DNA of 64,000 nucleotides from contig NZ_JAMYFE010000008.1 in NCBI RefSeq assembly GCF_024129865.1, positions 49,988 through 113,987 on the forward strand. The letters are read 5' to 3'. Position numbers and translations under genes: made by a program. Under the pieces are notes generated by a model. That model worked only from the letters and a program-made list of their open reading frames with translations. It was not told the origin of the DNA and did no database searches. Of the stretch, positions 1 through 8,515 are shown one piece after another. How positions within the stretch are numbered: position 1 is the stretch's first letter; each line of letters opens with the position of its first letter. Source of the DNA: Stieleria tagensis (GTDB lineage Bacteria > Planctomycetota > Planctomycetia > Pirellulales > Pirellulaceae).

Positions 1-638
1 CCCGCCAAACGGCTGGCCACGGCATGCATCACACGCACTTGCTGACCGAGTTCGGCGATCGCATGCGGACTGGTCACAACATCATCGAGCAACAACGATG
101 CGGCCAACGGGTGCCCTAAATCAATCTCCCGCTGTGCCAAGATCAATGACGCGTAATAGCCTGCCTGGGTGTGAAAGTATTTCCGTCGCACATCACGCAA
201 TCGATTCCAATCGCGTGTCTCGGTGGCTTTGTCCAACAACTGACGCGCCAGCGCACCGTAGCGCAGTTCATACGTTTCCCGCGCTTCGCTGGGCAAGGAA
301 CCGACCAAGTCGCGGCAATGACGCAAAAACGTCTTGTCCAAACGCTGCTGGTCGTTGTCCGCGATCTCCAAAAAGAAATCCTGTCCGACCAAGGTGCCGT
401 CTTCCGCGCCGGCATCATTGTTTTCCAGCAGGTCACCTAGCGTGACCACGGCGTCGCTAAAACGCTTGTCAGCAATCGCTTCCTGAGCATCCTTTAGCCG
501 CTGGTTGATCGACCGCGGCGGCGGAATGAACCGCGACATGTTTTGCTGGAACACCCCGAACCGCCCCTGTTGGGCAAATGCTGGGGAGGTCACTGCAACG
601 ACGGTCAGAAGACTGAGAAGTCGGAGAACAAATTTCAT
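1..638 (-). CDS. Secreted protein, N-terminal part (probable PQQ-propeller protein), cut by window edge
   Basis: The reading frame starts at the ATG at 636-638 and stays open to the left edge, giving about 212 residues of a longer protein. Residues 1-24 form a signal peptide (MKFVLRLLSLLTVV then AFAQQ), so the product is exported. The visible part is helical, with phrases such as PPPRSINQRLKDAQEAI and RETYELRYGALARQLLDKA. From memory these resemble the N-terminal region of large planctomycete proteins with PQQ-type beta-propellers, but the propeller lies outside the window, so the family call is an inference. It lies 92 bp downstream of adk on the same strand and could be read from the ribosomal operon or from its own promoter. 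Confidence 0.6.
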   Translation of the reverse strand, partial: MKFVLRLLSLLTVVAVTSPAFAQQGRFGVFQQNMSRFIPPPRSINQRLKDAQEAIADKRFSDAVVTLGDLLENNDAGAEDGTLVGQDFFLEIADNDQQRLDKTFLRHCRDLVGSLPSEARETYELRYGALARQLLDKATETRDWNRLRDVRRKYFHTQAGYYASLILAQREIDLGHPLAASLLLDDVVTSPHAIAELGQQVRVMHAVASRLA

Positions 639-730
639 AATCAATCGATGGCGAAGCGGATCGTGCCGCGGGCTCAAACCAAACGCTGCCGGGCTACCTG
701 TTATTGTAGCGCCGCGACAGCCAATTGGCA

Positions 731-1297
731 TCAGCCTGGCAGATTCAATTCCGCTCGGATCGCCTGAAACACCGACTCGGGCGGCAGCGACCCGTCAATC
801 GAGCGAATCATGCCCCGCTGGCGATAGTAATCCAGCACCGGCGCGGTCCGCCGAAAAAACACCTCCAACCGCGCCCGAATCGTTTCGATCGAGTCATCGA
901 TTCGATTTTCCGTCTGGGCCCGCGCCAACAGTCGCTCGACCAAGACCGATTGCTCGACGACCAATTCCAACACGATGTCGACCGATTGCTGCCGCTCGGA
1001 CAGATAGGTATCCAACCGAATCGCTTGGTTGACCGTTCGCGGAAAACCGTCCAACAGGTAACCGTCGCAGCAATCCGGCTGGGACAGACGGTCCGTGATC
1101 ATTTGCATCACCAGATCATCGGGTGCCAGATTTCCGTGATCGATGTAGCCGGCGACAAATTCGCCCAGCTCTGATTCACCTTTGGTGGCCCGCAACATCT
1201 CGCCGGTGGAGATGTGCGGGATGGCAAGCTCACTGGCCAGACGCTTGCACTGTGTTCCCTTGCCAGCACCCGGTGGCCCGATAAAGACGATACGCAC
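731..1297 (-). CDS. adk: Adenylate kinase
   Basis: This cytoplasmic enzyme interconverts ATP + AMP and 2 ADP. The product is about 188 residues with the P-loop GPPGAGKGTQ close to the N-terminus, then the AMP-binding segment HISTGEMLRA and the DGFPRT motif near residue 85. I chose the GTG at 1295-1297 (VRIVFIGPPG) because adenylate kinases begin just before the P-loop. The upstream ATG at 1372 would overlap secY and add 25 unrelated residues. The lid is short and has no zinc-binding cysteines. The gene follows secY by 43 bp as the last gene of the ribosomal cluster, the usual secY-adk pairing. Confidence 0.95.
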   Translation of the reverse strand: MRIVFIGPPGAGKGTQCKRLASELAIPHISTGEMLRATKGESELGEFVAGYIDHGNLAPDDLVMQMITDRLSQPDCCDGYLLDGFPRTVNQAIRLDTYLSERQQSVDIVLELVVEQSVLVERLLARAQTENRIDDSIETIRARLEVFFRRTAPVLDYYRQRGMIRSIDGSLPPESVFQAIRAELNLPG

Positions 1298-1340
1298 CGG
1301 AAGAAAACCTGGCGAATAGCAGGGAATGACGTGATGTGGT

Positions 1341-2738
1341 CTAGACGACCGGGCTGACTCCGCCGCCCGCACCCTCTAACAAGCCACGATAGTTTCGCAT
1401 CACCAAGTGGCTGTCGATCTTCTGCACTAAATCGAACGCCACACTGACCGCGATCAACAACCCCGTACCGCCGTAGAACCCGGCGATCGAATAGGGCACA
1501 CCCAGCGACCCATAAACAATCGTTGGCACGATCGCCACGATCGACAAGAAAGCCGCACCGACGTAGGTGATTCGAACCATCACCTTTTCCAAGTAGTCCG
1601 TCGTTCGTTTGCCGGGACGATACCCGGGGATAAACGTTCCGCTATCACGCAGGTTGTCGGAGATCTCTTTCGGATTGAATGTGATCGCAGTCCAGAAGTA
1701 GCAGAAGAAAAAGATCAACGCGACGTACAGCAGGTTAAAGAAGTACGAGGCCTGATCTTGCATGGTCAAACTAAGCAGGTTCAGCCCTTTGAAAATCGGT
1801 CCACCCGTTTCAAAGGCGCCCGCCAACAATCCGAATGCGACACCCGGGATCATCAACAAACTGCTGGCAAAGATGATCGGCATCACGCCGGCTTGGTTGA
1901 TCCGCAATGGCAAGTGCTGACGGGTACCGCCGTAGACTTTGCGACCACGTGTGAACTTGGCTGACTGAGTCGGAATCTTGCGCTGGCCGAGGGTGATAAA
2001 CACCACACCGACCACGACGCCGATAAACAAGATGAACAACAGGATCAACGTTTCGATCCCGACCTGACCGCGGCTCAACCCGGTCAGTTGTGTTTCCATG
2101 TTACGAACGAGTTCGTAGAGGGCCTTGGGCATCTGGGCCAAAATCCCAGCCATGATCAACAAACTGATCCCGTTACCGATCCCGTGTTCGTCAATCTGTT
2201 CACCCAACCACATCAGGAACACACTCCCGCAGGTCATCACCGCGACCGCGACGAATTGCCAGGGCAGATACAGATCTGTGCCGGCTGCATTCAAAAAGTT
2301 GGGGTTGATGTTTCCACCACCAGGCCCGCTGGCACTGAGCATCACCGAGACATAAATCCAGCTTTGCACCAAGCAGATCAACACGGTCAGATAACGCGTG
2401 TATTCGTTGATCTTTTTCTGTCCGGCTTGGCCTTCCTTTTTCAGTTCAGCCAGCGCGGGCACCGTGGTGCCCAACAACTGCAAAATGATCGACGCCGAAA
2501 TATACGGCATGATGCCAAGACCAAAGATGGTCAATTGACGCAGGTCACTGGCCGCGAACAAGCTGACTTTTTCCAAAAAGTCAGCTGCACCCCCACCCGC
2601 CGAATTCGATGGGTTATTGGAGACCATCGGCAACGGGATGTGAAAACCGATCCGGTAAATTGCCAGCAACCCGAGCGTCAGGAAGATCTTCTTCCTTAGT
2701 TCAGGGATGGTCATCATGATTCGCAGTTTTTCAAGCAT
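1341..2738 (-). CDS. secY: Preprotein translocase subunit SecY
   Basis: SecY is the membrane channel of the Sec translocase, working with SecE, SecG and SecA. The 465-residue product has the normal family length and about ten membrane segments. It begins with the typical MLEKLRIMMTIPELRKKIF and contains the plug/early region FHIPLP and the cytoplasmic loop with GQRKIPTQSAK before the second half of the channel. It sits between rplO and adk, the standard place in the spc operon. A 200 bp gap with a strong hairpin separates it from rplO, so its level may be set apart from the ribosomal proteins. Confidence 0.97.
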   Translation of the reverse strand: MLEKLRIMMTIPELRKKIFLTLGLLAIYRIGFHIPLPMVSNNPSNSAGGGAADFLEKVSLFAASDLRQLTIFGLGIMPYISASIILQLLGTTVPALAELKKEGQAGQKKINEYTRYLTVLICLVQSWIYVSVMLSASGPGGGNINPNFLNAAGTDLYLPWQFVAVAVMTCGSVFLMWLGEQIDEHGIGNGISLLIMAGILAQMPKALYELVRNMETQLTGLSRGQVGIETLILLFILFIGVVVGVVFITLGQRKIPTQSAKFTRGRKVYGGTRQHLPLRINQAGVMPIIFASSLLMIPGVAFGLLAGAFETGGPIFKGLNLLSLTMQDQASYFFNLLYVALIFFFCYFWTAITFNPKEISDNLRDSGTFIPGYRPGKRTTDYLEKVMVRITYVGAAFLSIVAIVPTIVYGSLGVPYSIAGFYGGTGLLIAVSVAFDLVQKIDSHLVMRNYRGLLEGAGGGVSPVV

Positions 2739-2871
2739 TCGCTCGATCCATCTTTCGTTGATTTCGGTTGCGGCACGGTCGACAAATCGCCGAGTCGGTG
2801 ACCGCCTGCGGGAATTTAGTGTTTTTGGCTGATTAGGGCGAGAGCAACGCGCCCGTGGCTACCCTGCAAAA

Positions 2872-2907
2872 CAAAACGTCAGCACGCGGTAAGCGACTGA
2901 CGTTTTG
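2872..2907 (-). terminator. Hairpin between rplO and secY, possible attenuator
   Basis: An 11 bp perfect inverted repeat (2872-2882 with 2897-2907, 14 nt loop) lies in the 201 bp gap between rplO and secY. Read in the direction of transcription, the stem ends in CTGACGTTTTG and is followed at once by TTTTGCAGGG, so it has a U-rich tail. It could act as a partial terminator that lowers secY-adk expression, or as an RNA-processing site. That role is an inference; only the dyad is seen. Confidence 0.5.
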
Positions 2908-2939
2908 GAGTGGTCTCATTAGCCAGGCAACGCCTGTGT

Positions 2940-3434
2940 CTACTTAGTTTCTTTCAACGCTGCGACGCGTTCAGCTGGCGTCCGCTTGGGCGCCAACTTG
3001 TTGATCGTGCCACCGGCAGCGGTGATTTTCTCTTCAGCCGACTTGCTAAAACGGTGGGCCGACACGGTCAGCTTCTTGGTCAATTCGCCATCGCCCAAGA
3101 TCTTGACTTCGTCGAACGTGCCTTTGGCAACGTCTTTGGCCGACATTGCTTCGAGAGTGACTTCGTCACCGTCCTCGAAGTTGTCGTTCAATTTACCGAC
3201 ATTGACGGCAAACACGCTGAGCGCCCAACGGTTGTTGAAGCCGCGTTTCGGGATCCGACGGAACATCGGCATCGCACCGCCCTGGAAACTGGGCTTACGA
3301 CTGTAACCACTTCGGCTCTTATGGCCTTTGTGACCACGGCCAGCTGTTTTGCCGGTGCCGCTGCCCGGACCACGTCCGATGCGTTTACGTTTGCGGTTCT
3401 TTTGAATTCCGCGATGGACGTCATTCAGGTTCAT
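2940..3434 (-). CDS. rplO: 50S ribosomal protein L15
   Basis: L15 is a late-assembly 23S rRNA-binding protein of the large subunit. The 164-residue product starts [20 protein letters not shown] and has the Gly/Arg/Lys-rich N-terminal extension ([22 protein letters not shown]) and the motif [17 protein letters not shown]. The C-terminal half is the globular domain ([25 protein letters not shown] in sense). It is slightly longer than the about 145-150 residues common elsewhere. It lies 83 bp downstream of rpsE with no rpmD between them. Confidence 0.97.
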   Translation of the reverse strand: MNLNDVHRGIQKNRKRKRIGRGPGSGTGKTAGRGHKGHKSRSGYSRKPSFQGGAMPMFRRIPKRGFNNRWALSVFAVNVGKLNDNFEDGDEVTLEAMSAKDVAKGTFDEVKILGDGELTKKLTVSAHRFSKSAEEKITAAGGTINKLAPKRTPAERVAALKETK

Positions 3435-3517
3435 AACGAAACCAAGTTTAGCAATGTTGCAGTTGATGAGCCCCGGACGGGCTTATTCGCTCCGCAACCG
3501 GGGATCTTGTTGTCTTT

Positions 3518-4057
3518 TTAGGAAGTCATTTCTTCGACGGTCAGACCGCGAAGGGCAGCGGTTTCTTCTCGAGTCCGCAATTGGGCCAAGGCGGCCACGG
3601 TGGCTTTGACCAGGGTCACGGGGTTATTGGTCCCGTAAGATTTGGTCAGAATGTCGTGAATCCCGCAGGCTTCACAGACCGCACGAACGGCTTGCCCGGC
3701 GATGATACCGGTACCCGCTCCCGCGGGGATCAATGTCACTTTGGCCGCACCAAAGCTGCCCCAAACCTGGTGAGGAATACTGCCCTCGACCAGCGGCACT
3801 TTGATCATGTCACGGGTGGCTTGTTTCGTTGCTTTTTGAACGCTCGGTGGGACTTCGTTGGCCTTGCCATATCCCCAGCCGACTTTGCCTTGTCCGTCGC
3901 CGACGACGACCATTGCAGCAAAGCTGAACCGGCGACCGCCTTTGACGACCGCTGCACAGCGTTTGATCTTCACCACACGATCGAGCAGCCCGTCATCTTT
4001 CGATTCCTCGGCTTGCCGTCCGCCACGGCGACGATTTTGATTGCTTCCAGTACTAAT
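3518..4057 (-). CDS. rpsE: 30S ribosomal protein S5, probable ATT start
   Basis: S5 is a small-subunit protein that helps decoding accuracy. The core is clear: [19 protein letters not shown], then [13 protein letters not shown] and [16 protein letters not shown] start at the GTG at 3974-3976 would give 152 residues and cut into the conserved [12 protein letters not shown] segment. The frame is open further upstream and includes that segment. The only sensible start there is an ATT at 4055-4057, preceded by a good Shine-Dalgarno GAGGG (4066-4070) 8 nt away, giving 179 residues. No ATG, GTG or TTG fits between the upstream stop and the DGLLDR motif. The gene identity is sure; the ATT start is an inference. 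Confidence 0.9.
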   Translation of the reverse strand: MSTGSNQNRRRGGRQAEESKDDGLLDRVVKIKRCAAVVKGGRRFSFAAMVVVGDGQGKVGWGYGKANEVPPSVQKATKQATRDMIKVPLVEGSIPHQVWGSFGAAKVTLIPAGAGTGIIAGQAVRAVCEACGIHDILTKSYGTNNPVTLVKATVAALAQLRTREETAALRGLTVEEMTS

Positions 4058-4140
4058 TGTTCCGACCCTCGGTTAGCCGCTGTTTTGACCAGCGGCAAGT
4101 TGAATAGCGTTCTTGTGGGATATGTTTCGCCATGGACCTT

Positions 4141-4509
4141 CTACAGCACCAATCCGGCTTCACGAGCGGCGTCGGCAAATGCCTTGACACGCCCGTGATA
4201 CTTGTTGTGCCCACGATCTAATTTGGCTTCTTTGACTCCGACCGCACCAGCCTTTTCAGCGATCATCTTGCCGATCTGAGCAGCGGCTTCGCAGTTGCCG
4301 CCGGCGCTGATCGAATCGCGAACCGTTTTGTCTTTGGTGCTGGCACTTGCCAACGTGTTCCCGGTCGAATCATCGATCAGTTGCACGCCGAAATGTTTCA
4401 GCGAACGATTCACACACAGCCGAGGCCGTGTCGCCGAACCACGCAACACGTTGCGTACGTGGTTACGACGTCGAAGTCGTTGTTTGCCGAGTTTTTTGTT
4501 TTTGTCCAT
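4141..4509 (-). CDS. rplR: 50S ribosomal protein L18
   Basis: L18 binds 5S rRNA together with L5 and anchors it to the large subunit. The 122-residue product has the typical basic N-terminus (KQRLRRRNHVRNVLRG), the TRPRLCVNRSLKHFGVQLID strand region and the C-terminal DRGHNKYHGRVKAFADAARE signature. Length and order (after rplF, before rpsE) are standard. The gap to the rplF stop is 48 bp. Confidence 0.97.
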   Translation of the reverse strand: MDKNKKLGKQRLRRRNHVRNVLRGSATRPRLCVNRSLKHFGVQLIDDSTGNTLASASTKDKTVRDSISAGGNCEAAAQIGKMIAEKAGAVGVKEAKLDRGHNKYHGRVKAFADAAREAGLVL

Positions 4510-4557
4510 TTCAATGCCGTCCTATTTCGCGGCCTATTTCGAATGGGTACGCGCCGC

Positions 4558-5097
4558 CTACTTGGTGGCAGCCTTACCGGGTTTGATCTTAACGTATTCG
4601 CCTTGGTAACGAATCCCCTTGCCCTTGTAAGGTTCAGGTTTCCGCAACGATCGGATTTCGGCAGCGAACTGGGTCACGCGTTGCTTGTCACAGCCCTGGA
4701 CAACGATGTGTGTGTTGTCGGGGCAAACAACCGTCAAATCCGCGGGGATCTTACGATGCAGTTCGTTGGCATATCCGACGCGCAATTGCAGCGTGTCACC
4801 GGAAATCGTTGCCAGGTAGCCGACACCGACGATTTCCAACTTGGTTTCGTACCCGTTGGTGACGCCTTCGACCATATTGGCCACCAGAGCGCGGGTCAAA
4901 CCGTGCAGCTCGCGACTGGTGCGATCTTCGCCACCACGGCTGACGGTGATGGTGTTGTCTTCAATCTCAAGATTGATTTCTGGCCGGTGGGTAAACGACA
5001 GTTTCCCCTTGGGGCCTTCTACCGTGACCACACGGTCGGCAACGCCGACGGTGACACCACTAGGGATGTCAACAGGTTTCTTTCCGATACGACTCAT
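4558..5097 (-). CDS. rplF: 50S ribosomal protein L6
   Basis: L6 sits near the factor-binding region of the large subunit. The 179-residue product starts MSRIGKKPVDIPSGV, has two repeats of the L6 fold and ends with the signature EPYKGKGIRYQGEYVKIKPGK. Length is normal. It lies between rpsH and rplR in the usual order, 91 bp after the rpsH stop. Confidence 0.97.
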   Translation of the reverse strand: MSRIGKKPVDIPSGVTVGVADRVVTVEGPKGKLSFTHRPEINLEIEDNTITVSRGGEDRTSRELHGLTRALVANMVEGVTNGYETKLEIVGVGYLATISGDTLQLRVGYANELHRKIPADLTVVCPDNTHIVVQGCDKQRVTQFAAEIRSLRKPEPYKGKGIRYQGEYVKIKPGKAATK

Positions 5098-5188
5098 TTC
5101 AGATCACTTGGCTGAAAACGTTAATGTATTGATATCCAGGCACAACGGGGTGTGCCGCGTTGCGGATTTGCTTCTTTGCGGGCGGCGA

Positions 5189-5584
5189 TTAAGCCACTTC
5201 GCAAAGAATTTCTCCGCCAATTTTTTCGCGTCGCGCTTCACGGTCGCTGATCACACCTTTGCTGGTGCTGATGATGGTGATACCCATCCCGCCCAGGACC
5301 GGACGTAAATCTTTGCAGTGTGCGTACAAGCGTCGACCGGGTTTACTCATCCGGCGGATCGTTTGGATCACGCGTTCGCCGTTGGCACCGTATTTCAGTT
5401 CCAGTCTCAGGACATTGACGGGGCTTTCTTCGACCTCCGACCAATCCCAGATAAAACCTTCGCGTTTGAGCACGTCGGCAATCCCGCGTTTGACGCGGCT
5501 GGCAGGAATGTCCACAAACGCACGCTCTACGCGAACGGCGTTGCGGATTCGGGTCAACATATCGGCAATTGGGTCTGTCATCAT
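5189..5584 (-). CDS. rpsH: 30S ribosomal protein S8
   Basis: S8 is a primary 16S rRNA-binding protein and, in other bacteria, the translational repressor of the spc operon. I start at the ATG at 5582-5584 (MMTDPIADMLTRIRNA), giving 131 residues, the usual length. The longer open frame to 5629 overlaps rpsN and adds 15 residues not seen in S8 proteins. The C-terminus carries ISTSKGVISDREARREKIGG, the S8 signature. A second ATG at 5579-5581 is an equally possible start. Confidence 0.96.
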   Translation of the reverse strand: MMTDPIADMLTRIRNAVRVERAFVDIPASRVKRGIADVLKREGFIWDWSEVEESPVNVLRLELKYGANGERVIQTIRRMSKPGRRLYAHCKDLRPVLGGMGITIISTSKGVISDREARREKIGGEILCEVA

Positions 5585-5606
5585 GGCTTTTCGTCGCTCC
5601 GTTGTC

Positions 5607-5792
5607 TTACCAACTGGCCTTACGAACACCGGGGATCAAACCCAAGTTCGCATTCTCGCGGAAACAGATTCGGCACAAACCGAACTTGCGGTAGACCGAA
5701 CGAGGTCGACCGCAGAACTTGCATCGGTTCTCGCGTCGGGTGCTGAACTTCGGCGTCCGATTTGCCTTGGCGATTTTTGATTTACTTGCCAC
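5607..5792 (-). CDS. rpsN: 30S ribosomal protein S14, zinc-binding (type Z)
   Basis: S14 helps assemble the head of the 30S subunit. The product is 61 residues, the length of the short zinc-binding S14 type, and has two CxxC pairs (CKFCGRPR and CRICFRE) that bind zinc. It ends with the typical IPGVRKASW. It sits between rplE and rpsH as usual, with a 22 bp gap before the chosen rpsH start. Confidence 0.97.
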   Translation of the reverse strand: MASKSKIAKANRTPKFSTRRENRCKFCGRPRSVYRKFGLCRICFRENANLGLIPGVRKASW

Positions 5793-5855
5793 TGGCTGTC
5801 TTTGGGTTGCAGCTGTGAAACGATTTGCAAAATAAAGTGAATTCTAAAACAACGC

Positions 5856-6428
5856 TTACGCAGCGTCGCTCTTTCCCGGTGCAGCCTTGAAGGGCATGCC
5901 GAACAATTCCAACAACGTACGTGCTTCGTCATCGGTCTTGGCCGATGTCACGTAGGTGATGTTCATGCCCTGGGGACGCGTGAATTTGTCAGGGTTCAAC
6001 TCTGGGAACACCAACAATTCGGTCAATCCCATCGTGTAATTACCGCTGCCGTCAAACGCTTTGCGACTGATCCCGCGAAAGTCACGGACACGAGGCAAGA
6101 CGATCGAAACCATACGGTCTAAAAATTCATACATGTGTTGGCGACGGAGCGTCACCATGCAACCGATCGGCATGCCTTCACGCAACCGAAAGTTCGCGAT
6201 CGATTTCCGGGCGATCGTGATCACCGGTTTTTGACCAGCGATCTGAGTCATCGCGTCGTTCGCGAGATCCAAGATCTTTTTGTCGCCGATCGCTTGCCCG
6301 ACGCCCATGTTCAGAGTGATTTTCTGAAGCGCGGGCACCCGGTGCGGATTGCTGTAGCCGTACTTTTCAACCATCTGTTGCCGGATGGTGTCCTGGTAGG
6401 CCGTTTGGAGTCGTGGTGTGTCTGCCAT
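5856..6428 (-). CDS. rplE: 50S ribosomal protein L5
   Basis: L5 binds 5S rRNA and contacts the P-site tRNA. The 190-residue product has the L5 motifs VPALQKITLNMGVGQA, GQKPVITIARKSIANFR, LREGMPIGCMVTLR and RDFRGISRKAFDG. Length is within the normal range with a short C-terminal extension (PGKSDAA). It lies 35 bp downstream of rplX and 63 bp upstream of rpsN. Confidence 0.97.
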   Translation of the reverse strand: MADTPRLQTAYQDTIRQQMVEKYGYSNPHRVPALQKITLNMGVGQAIGDKKILDLANDAMTQIAGQKPVITIARKSIANFRLREGMPIGCMVTLRRQHMYEFLDRMVSIVLPRVRDFRGISRKAFDGSGNYTMGLTELLVFPELNPDKFTRPQGMNITYVTSAKTDDEARTLLELFGMPFKAAPGKSDAA

Positions 6429-6463
6429 TTCTAATTCAGTTGCGCGGAGGGTACGCGTGTGTG

Positions 6464-6811
6464 TCAGGCTTGCTTGTATTTGTCACGTGCCGGAGCAATT
6501 TTGCCCATGCTGGCACCGCTCTTTTTTGCATAACGCTCTTTGGAACCATCTTCCAAATAACGCACGCCCAACCGAGTCGGTTTGTCGGTCGACGGATCGA
6601 TCACCATGACGTTACTGACGTCGATGGGCATCTCTTTGCTGAGCCGTCCGCCCTGCGGATTCTTCTGGCTCTTTTTGACGTGCTTACGAACCAATGCGGC
6701 GCCTTCGACGACGACTTTGTTCTTCTTGCGATCAACGACCAGCACCTTACCACGGTGACCTTTATCACCGCCGGCAATCACTAGCACTTCGTCTTCAACT
6801 CGGAGCAACAT
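6464..6811 (-). CDS. rplX: 50S ribosomal protein L24
   Basis: L24 is an assembly-initiating 23S rRNA-binding protein. I start at the ATG at 6809-6811 (MLLRVEDEVLVIAGGDKG), giving 115 residues. The frame is open to 6898, but that part overlaps rplN and is unlike L24. The KOW motif (VLVIAGGDKGHRGKVLVVD) is at residues 8-27. The C-terminal part (KERYAKKSGASMGKI) is normal. Confidence 0.95.
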   Translation of the reverse strand: MLLRVEDEVLVIAGGDKGHRGKVLVVDRKKNKVVVEGAALVRKHVKKSQKNPQGGRLSKEMPIDVSNVMVIDPSTDKPTRLGVRYLEDGSKERYAKKSGASMGKIAPARDKYKQA

Positions 6812-6894
6812 GACTGGAATACTCTGTATGGACCGGGCGGCTGTTGCCGCTCCGCTAAAATTCTGTTGTTGGTAATCTTGCCGCGGACAGCAAA

Positions 6895-7263
6895 TCAAAC
6901 CACTTCGTTGGCGAGACTGACGATCTTCATGAAGCTTTGCTCGCGAAGCTCGCGGGCCACTGCACCAAAGATCCGCGTCCCACGCGGCGACTTGTCTTTA
7001 TCGATCAAGACCACAGCGTTGCTGTCGAACTTGATGTAACTGCCGTCATTGCGACGGACCGGTGTCTTGGTTCGCACGATCACCGCACGAACGATCGACT
7101 TCTTCTTGACTTCGCTGCCGGGGATCACGCTTTTCACGCTGCACACGATGATGTCGCCGACGCGGGCGAACCGGCGACGACTGCCACCGAGCACCTTGAT
7201 GCACATCACTTGGCGTGCACCGGTGTTGTCGGCTACGTCGAGACGGGTTTCTTGTTGGATCAT
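6895..7263 (-). CDS. rplN: 50S ribosomal protein L14
   Basis: L14 forms part of an intersubunit bridge. The 122-residue product is canonical: [20 protein letters not shown] at the start, [20 protein letters not shown] in the middle and SLANEVV at the end. A 246 bp non-coding gap separates it from rpsQ upstream, unusually wide for this cluster. Confidence 0.97.
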   Translation of the reverse strand: MIQQETRLDVADNTGARQVMCIKVLGGSRRRFARVGDIIVCSVKSVIPGSEVKKKSIVRAVIVRTKTPVRRNDGSYIKFDSNAVVLIDKDKSPRGTRIFGAVARELREQSFMKIVSLANEVV

Positions 7264-7509
7264 GGCTGATTTATTCGGCTTACGACCGCTCGGTGGGTGT
7301 GACTGACATCTGTCACGGCCGGTTGCGGCGGATGATCAATATCTATGTTGACTGGGGTGCCACAGGCGAATGACTCGCTGCGGGACAACCGGCTCCAAAA
7401 CTGGAACCGATCGTTGTTACTGATTTGCTTTTGTTTCGATCGCTTCGAAACGCCAGAATCTCTCTGGCGGCCGAATGGATCTCTTCGTTAGAACCACGAA
7501 AACCGATGG
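7264..7509 (-). other. Wide gap inside the ribosomal cluster between rpsQ and rplN
   Basis: This 246 bp stretch has no credible gene. On the minus strand it holds a hairpin with 7 bp arms (7451-7457 and 7463-7469, CGCCAGA/TCTGGCG) followed by GTTTCG. It may hold an internal promoter, an attenuator or a processing site, none of which can be decided by eye. Confidence 0.4.
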
Positions 7510-7836
7510 TTACTCGGTTTCGGATCCGGCCGAAGCGGCTTCGGCTTGTTCGGCTTCTTTACGAGCCGCACGCAGGGCAACCAAATCGACTTCGGTGCTC
7601 TTTTCAATCACTCGAACCAGGTTCCAGCGTTTCAACTTGCTGACCGGCGCCGATTCAACGATTTCGACCAAGTCACCGATATGTGACTCGTTGGTTTCAT
7701 CGTGGACGTGGCAAACGGTGCGACGGCTGATGTATTTTTTGTACTTGGGATGCTTCACCGAACGATTGATCTCGACGCGGCGCGTCTTGTCCATTTTATC
7801 GCTGGTGACGATGCCCGAAACAACGCGTTTTGGCAT
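7510..7836 (-). CDS. rpsQ: 30S ribosomal protein S17
   Basis: S17 is a primary 16S rRNA-binding protein. The 108-residue product has the core MPKRVVSGIVTSDKMDKTRR, then KHPKYKKYISRR and VEIVESAPVSKLKRWNLV. Most S17 proteins are about 80-90 residues; this one has an additional C-terminal tail rich in Ala and Glu (EAEQAEAASAGSETE). It starts 4 bp after the rpmC stop, so the two are probably translated in a coupled way. Confidence 0.97.
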   Translation of the reverse strand: MPKRVVSGIVTSDKMDKTRRVEINRSVKHPKYKKYISRRTVCHVHDETNESHIGDLVEIVESAPVSKLKRWNLVRVIEKSTEVDLVALRAARKEAEQAEAASAGSETE

Positions 7837-7840
7837 GTTG

Positions 7841-8059
7841 CTACGCTTCGGCTGGGGTATTATTGGCTGCTTTGATTCGCTCGCTTTGGATCGTTTTGAC
7901 CCGAGCGATCAAACGTCGGTTTTTGCGAATATCGCTGGGCGTATTCAAACGCTCTGACTGAGATTGGAATCGCAGTCGGAACAACGCTGTAGCCGCCTCG
8001 TTGGCGGTTGCAACGAGCTGTTCGTCGCTCATCTCTCTCAGTTCACTAGTGCTGGTCAT
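7841..8059 (-). CDS. rpmC: 50S ribosomal protein L29
   Basis: L29 lies at the polypeptide exit tunnel and forms part of the docking site for trigger factor. The 72-residue product matches the two-helix L29 fold (SELREMSDEQL, then LFRLRFQSQSERLNTPSDIR and RRLIARVKTI). Order rplP-rpmC-rpsQ is standard. Confidence 0.95.
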   Translation of the reverse strand: MTSTSELREMSDEQLVATANEAATALFRLRFQSQSERLNTPSDIRKNRRLIARVKTIQSERIKAANNTPAEA

Positions 8060-8098
8060 GACCAGGCCTATTAATCAATATCAATGTGTTGGGTTAAA

Positions 8099-8515
8099 TT
8101 AGAACGTTCGTCGTTCGACGAAGCGTACTTTCACCGGCAGCTTGCTCGCCAAACGGGCGAAACAAACCTTGGCTTGTTGTTCAGTCACACCGCCAAGCTC
8201 GTACATAATCGTGCCAGGTTTGACGACCGCGGCCCAGAAATCCGGTTCACCCTTACCTTTACCCATCCGAGTTTCCAGCGGGGTGCTGGTCACAGACTTG
8301 TCGGGAAAAATTCGAATGTACAGTTTTCCTTCACCACGAACGTACTGCTGTGCTGCAATCCGTCCAGCTTCGATAGTTGTCGCTTTGATCCAACCGGGTT
8401 CCAATGATTGAATCCCGTAGTCACCAAAGACGACCGTGTTGCCACGAGTCGCACTACCTTTTATGCGCCCTCTTTGGCTTTTTCGATGCTTGACCCGTTT
8501 GGGCATCAACGCCAT
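8099..8515 (-). CDS. rplP: 50S ribosomal protein L16
   Basis: L16 helps shape the A-site of the large subunit. The 138-residue product has MPKRVKHRKSQRGRIKG at the N-terminus and the L16 signatures GNTVVFGDYGIQSLEPGW, RGEGKLYIRIFPDKS and MGKGKGEPDFWAAVVKPG. The start at 8515 (MALMPKRVKH), or the second ATG at 8506, lies well inside the 3' end of rpsC, so the two genes overlap by 53-62 bp in different frames. Both sequences are conserved in type through the overlap. Confidence 0.96.
   Translation of the reverse strand: MALMPKRVKHRKSQRGRIKGSATRGNTVVFGDYGIQSLEPGWIKATTIEAGRIAAQQYVRGEGKLYIRIFPDKSVTSTPLETRMGKGKGEPDFWAAVVKPGTIMYELGGVTEQQAKVCFARLASKLPVKVRFVERRTF

Noticed and set aside
3435..3517. 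A hidden rpmD (L30) gene between rpsE and rplO
   Set aside because: The gap is only 83 bp, too short for L30, and shows no L30-like frame.
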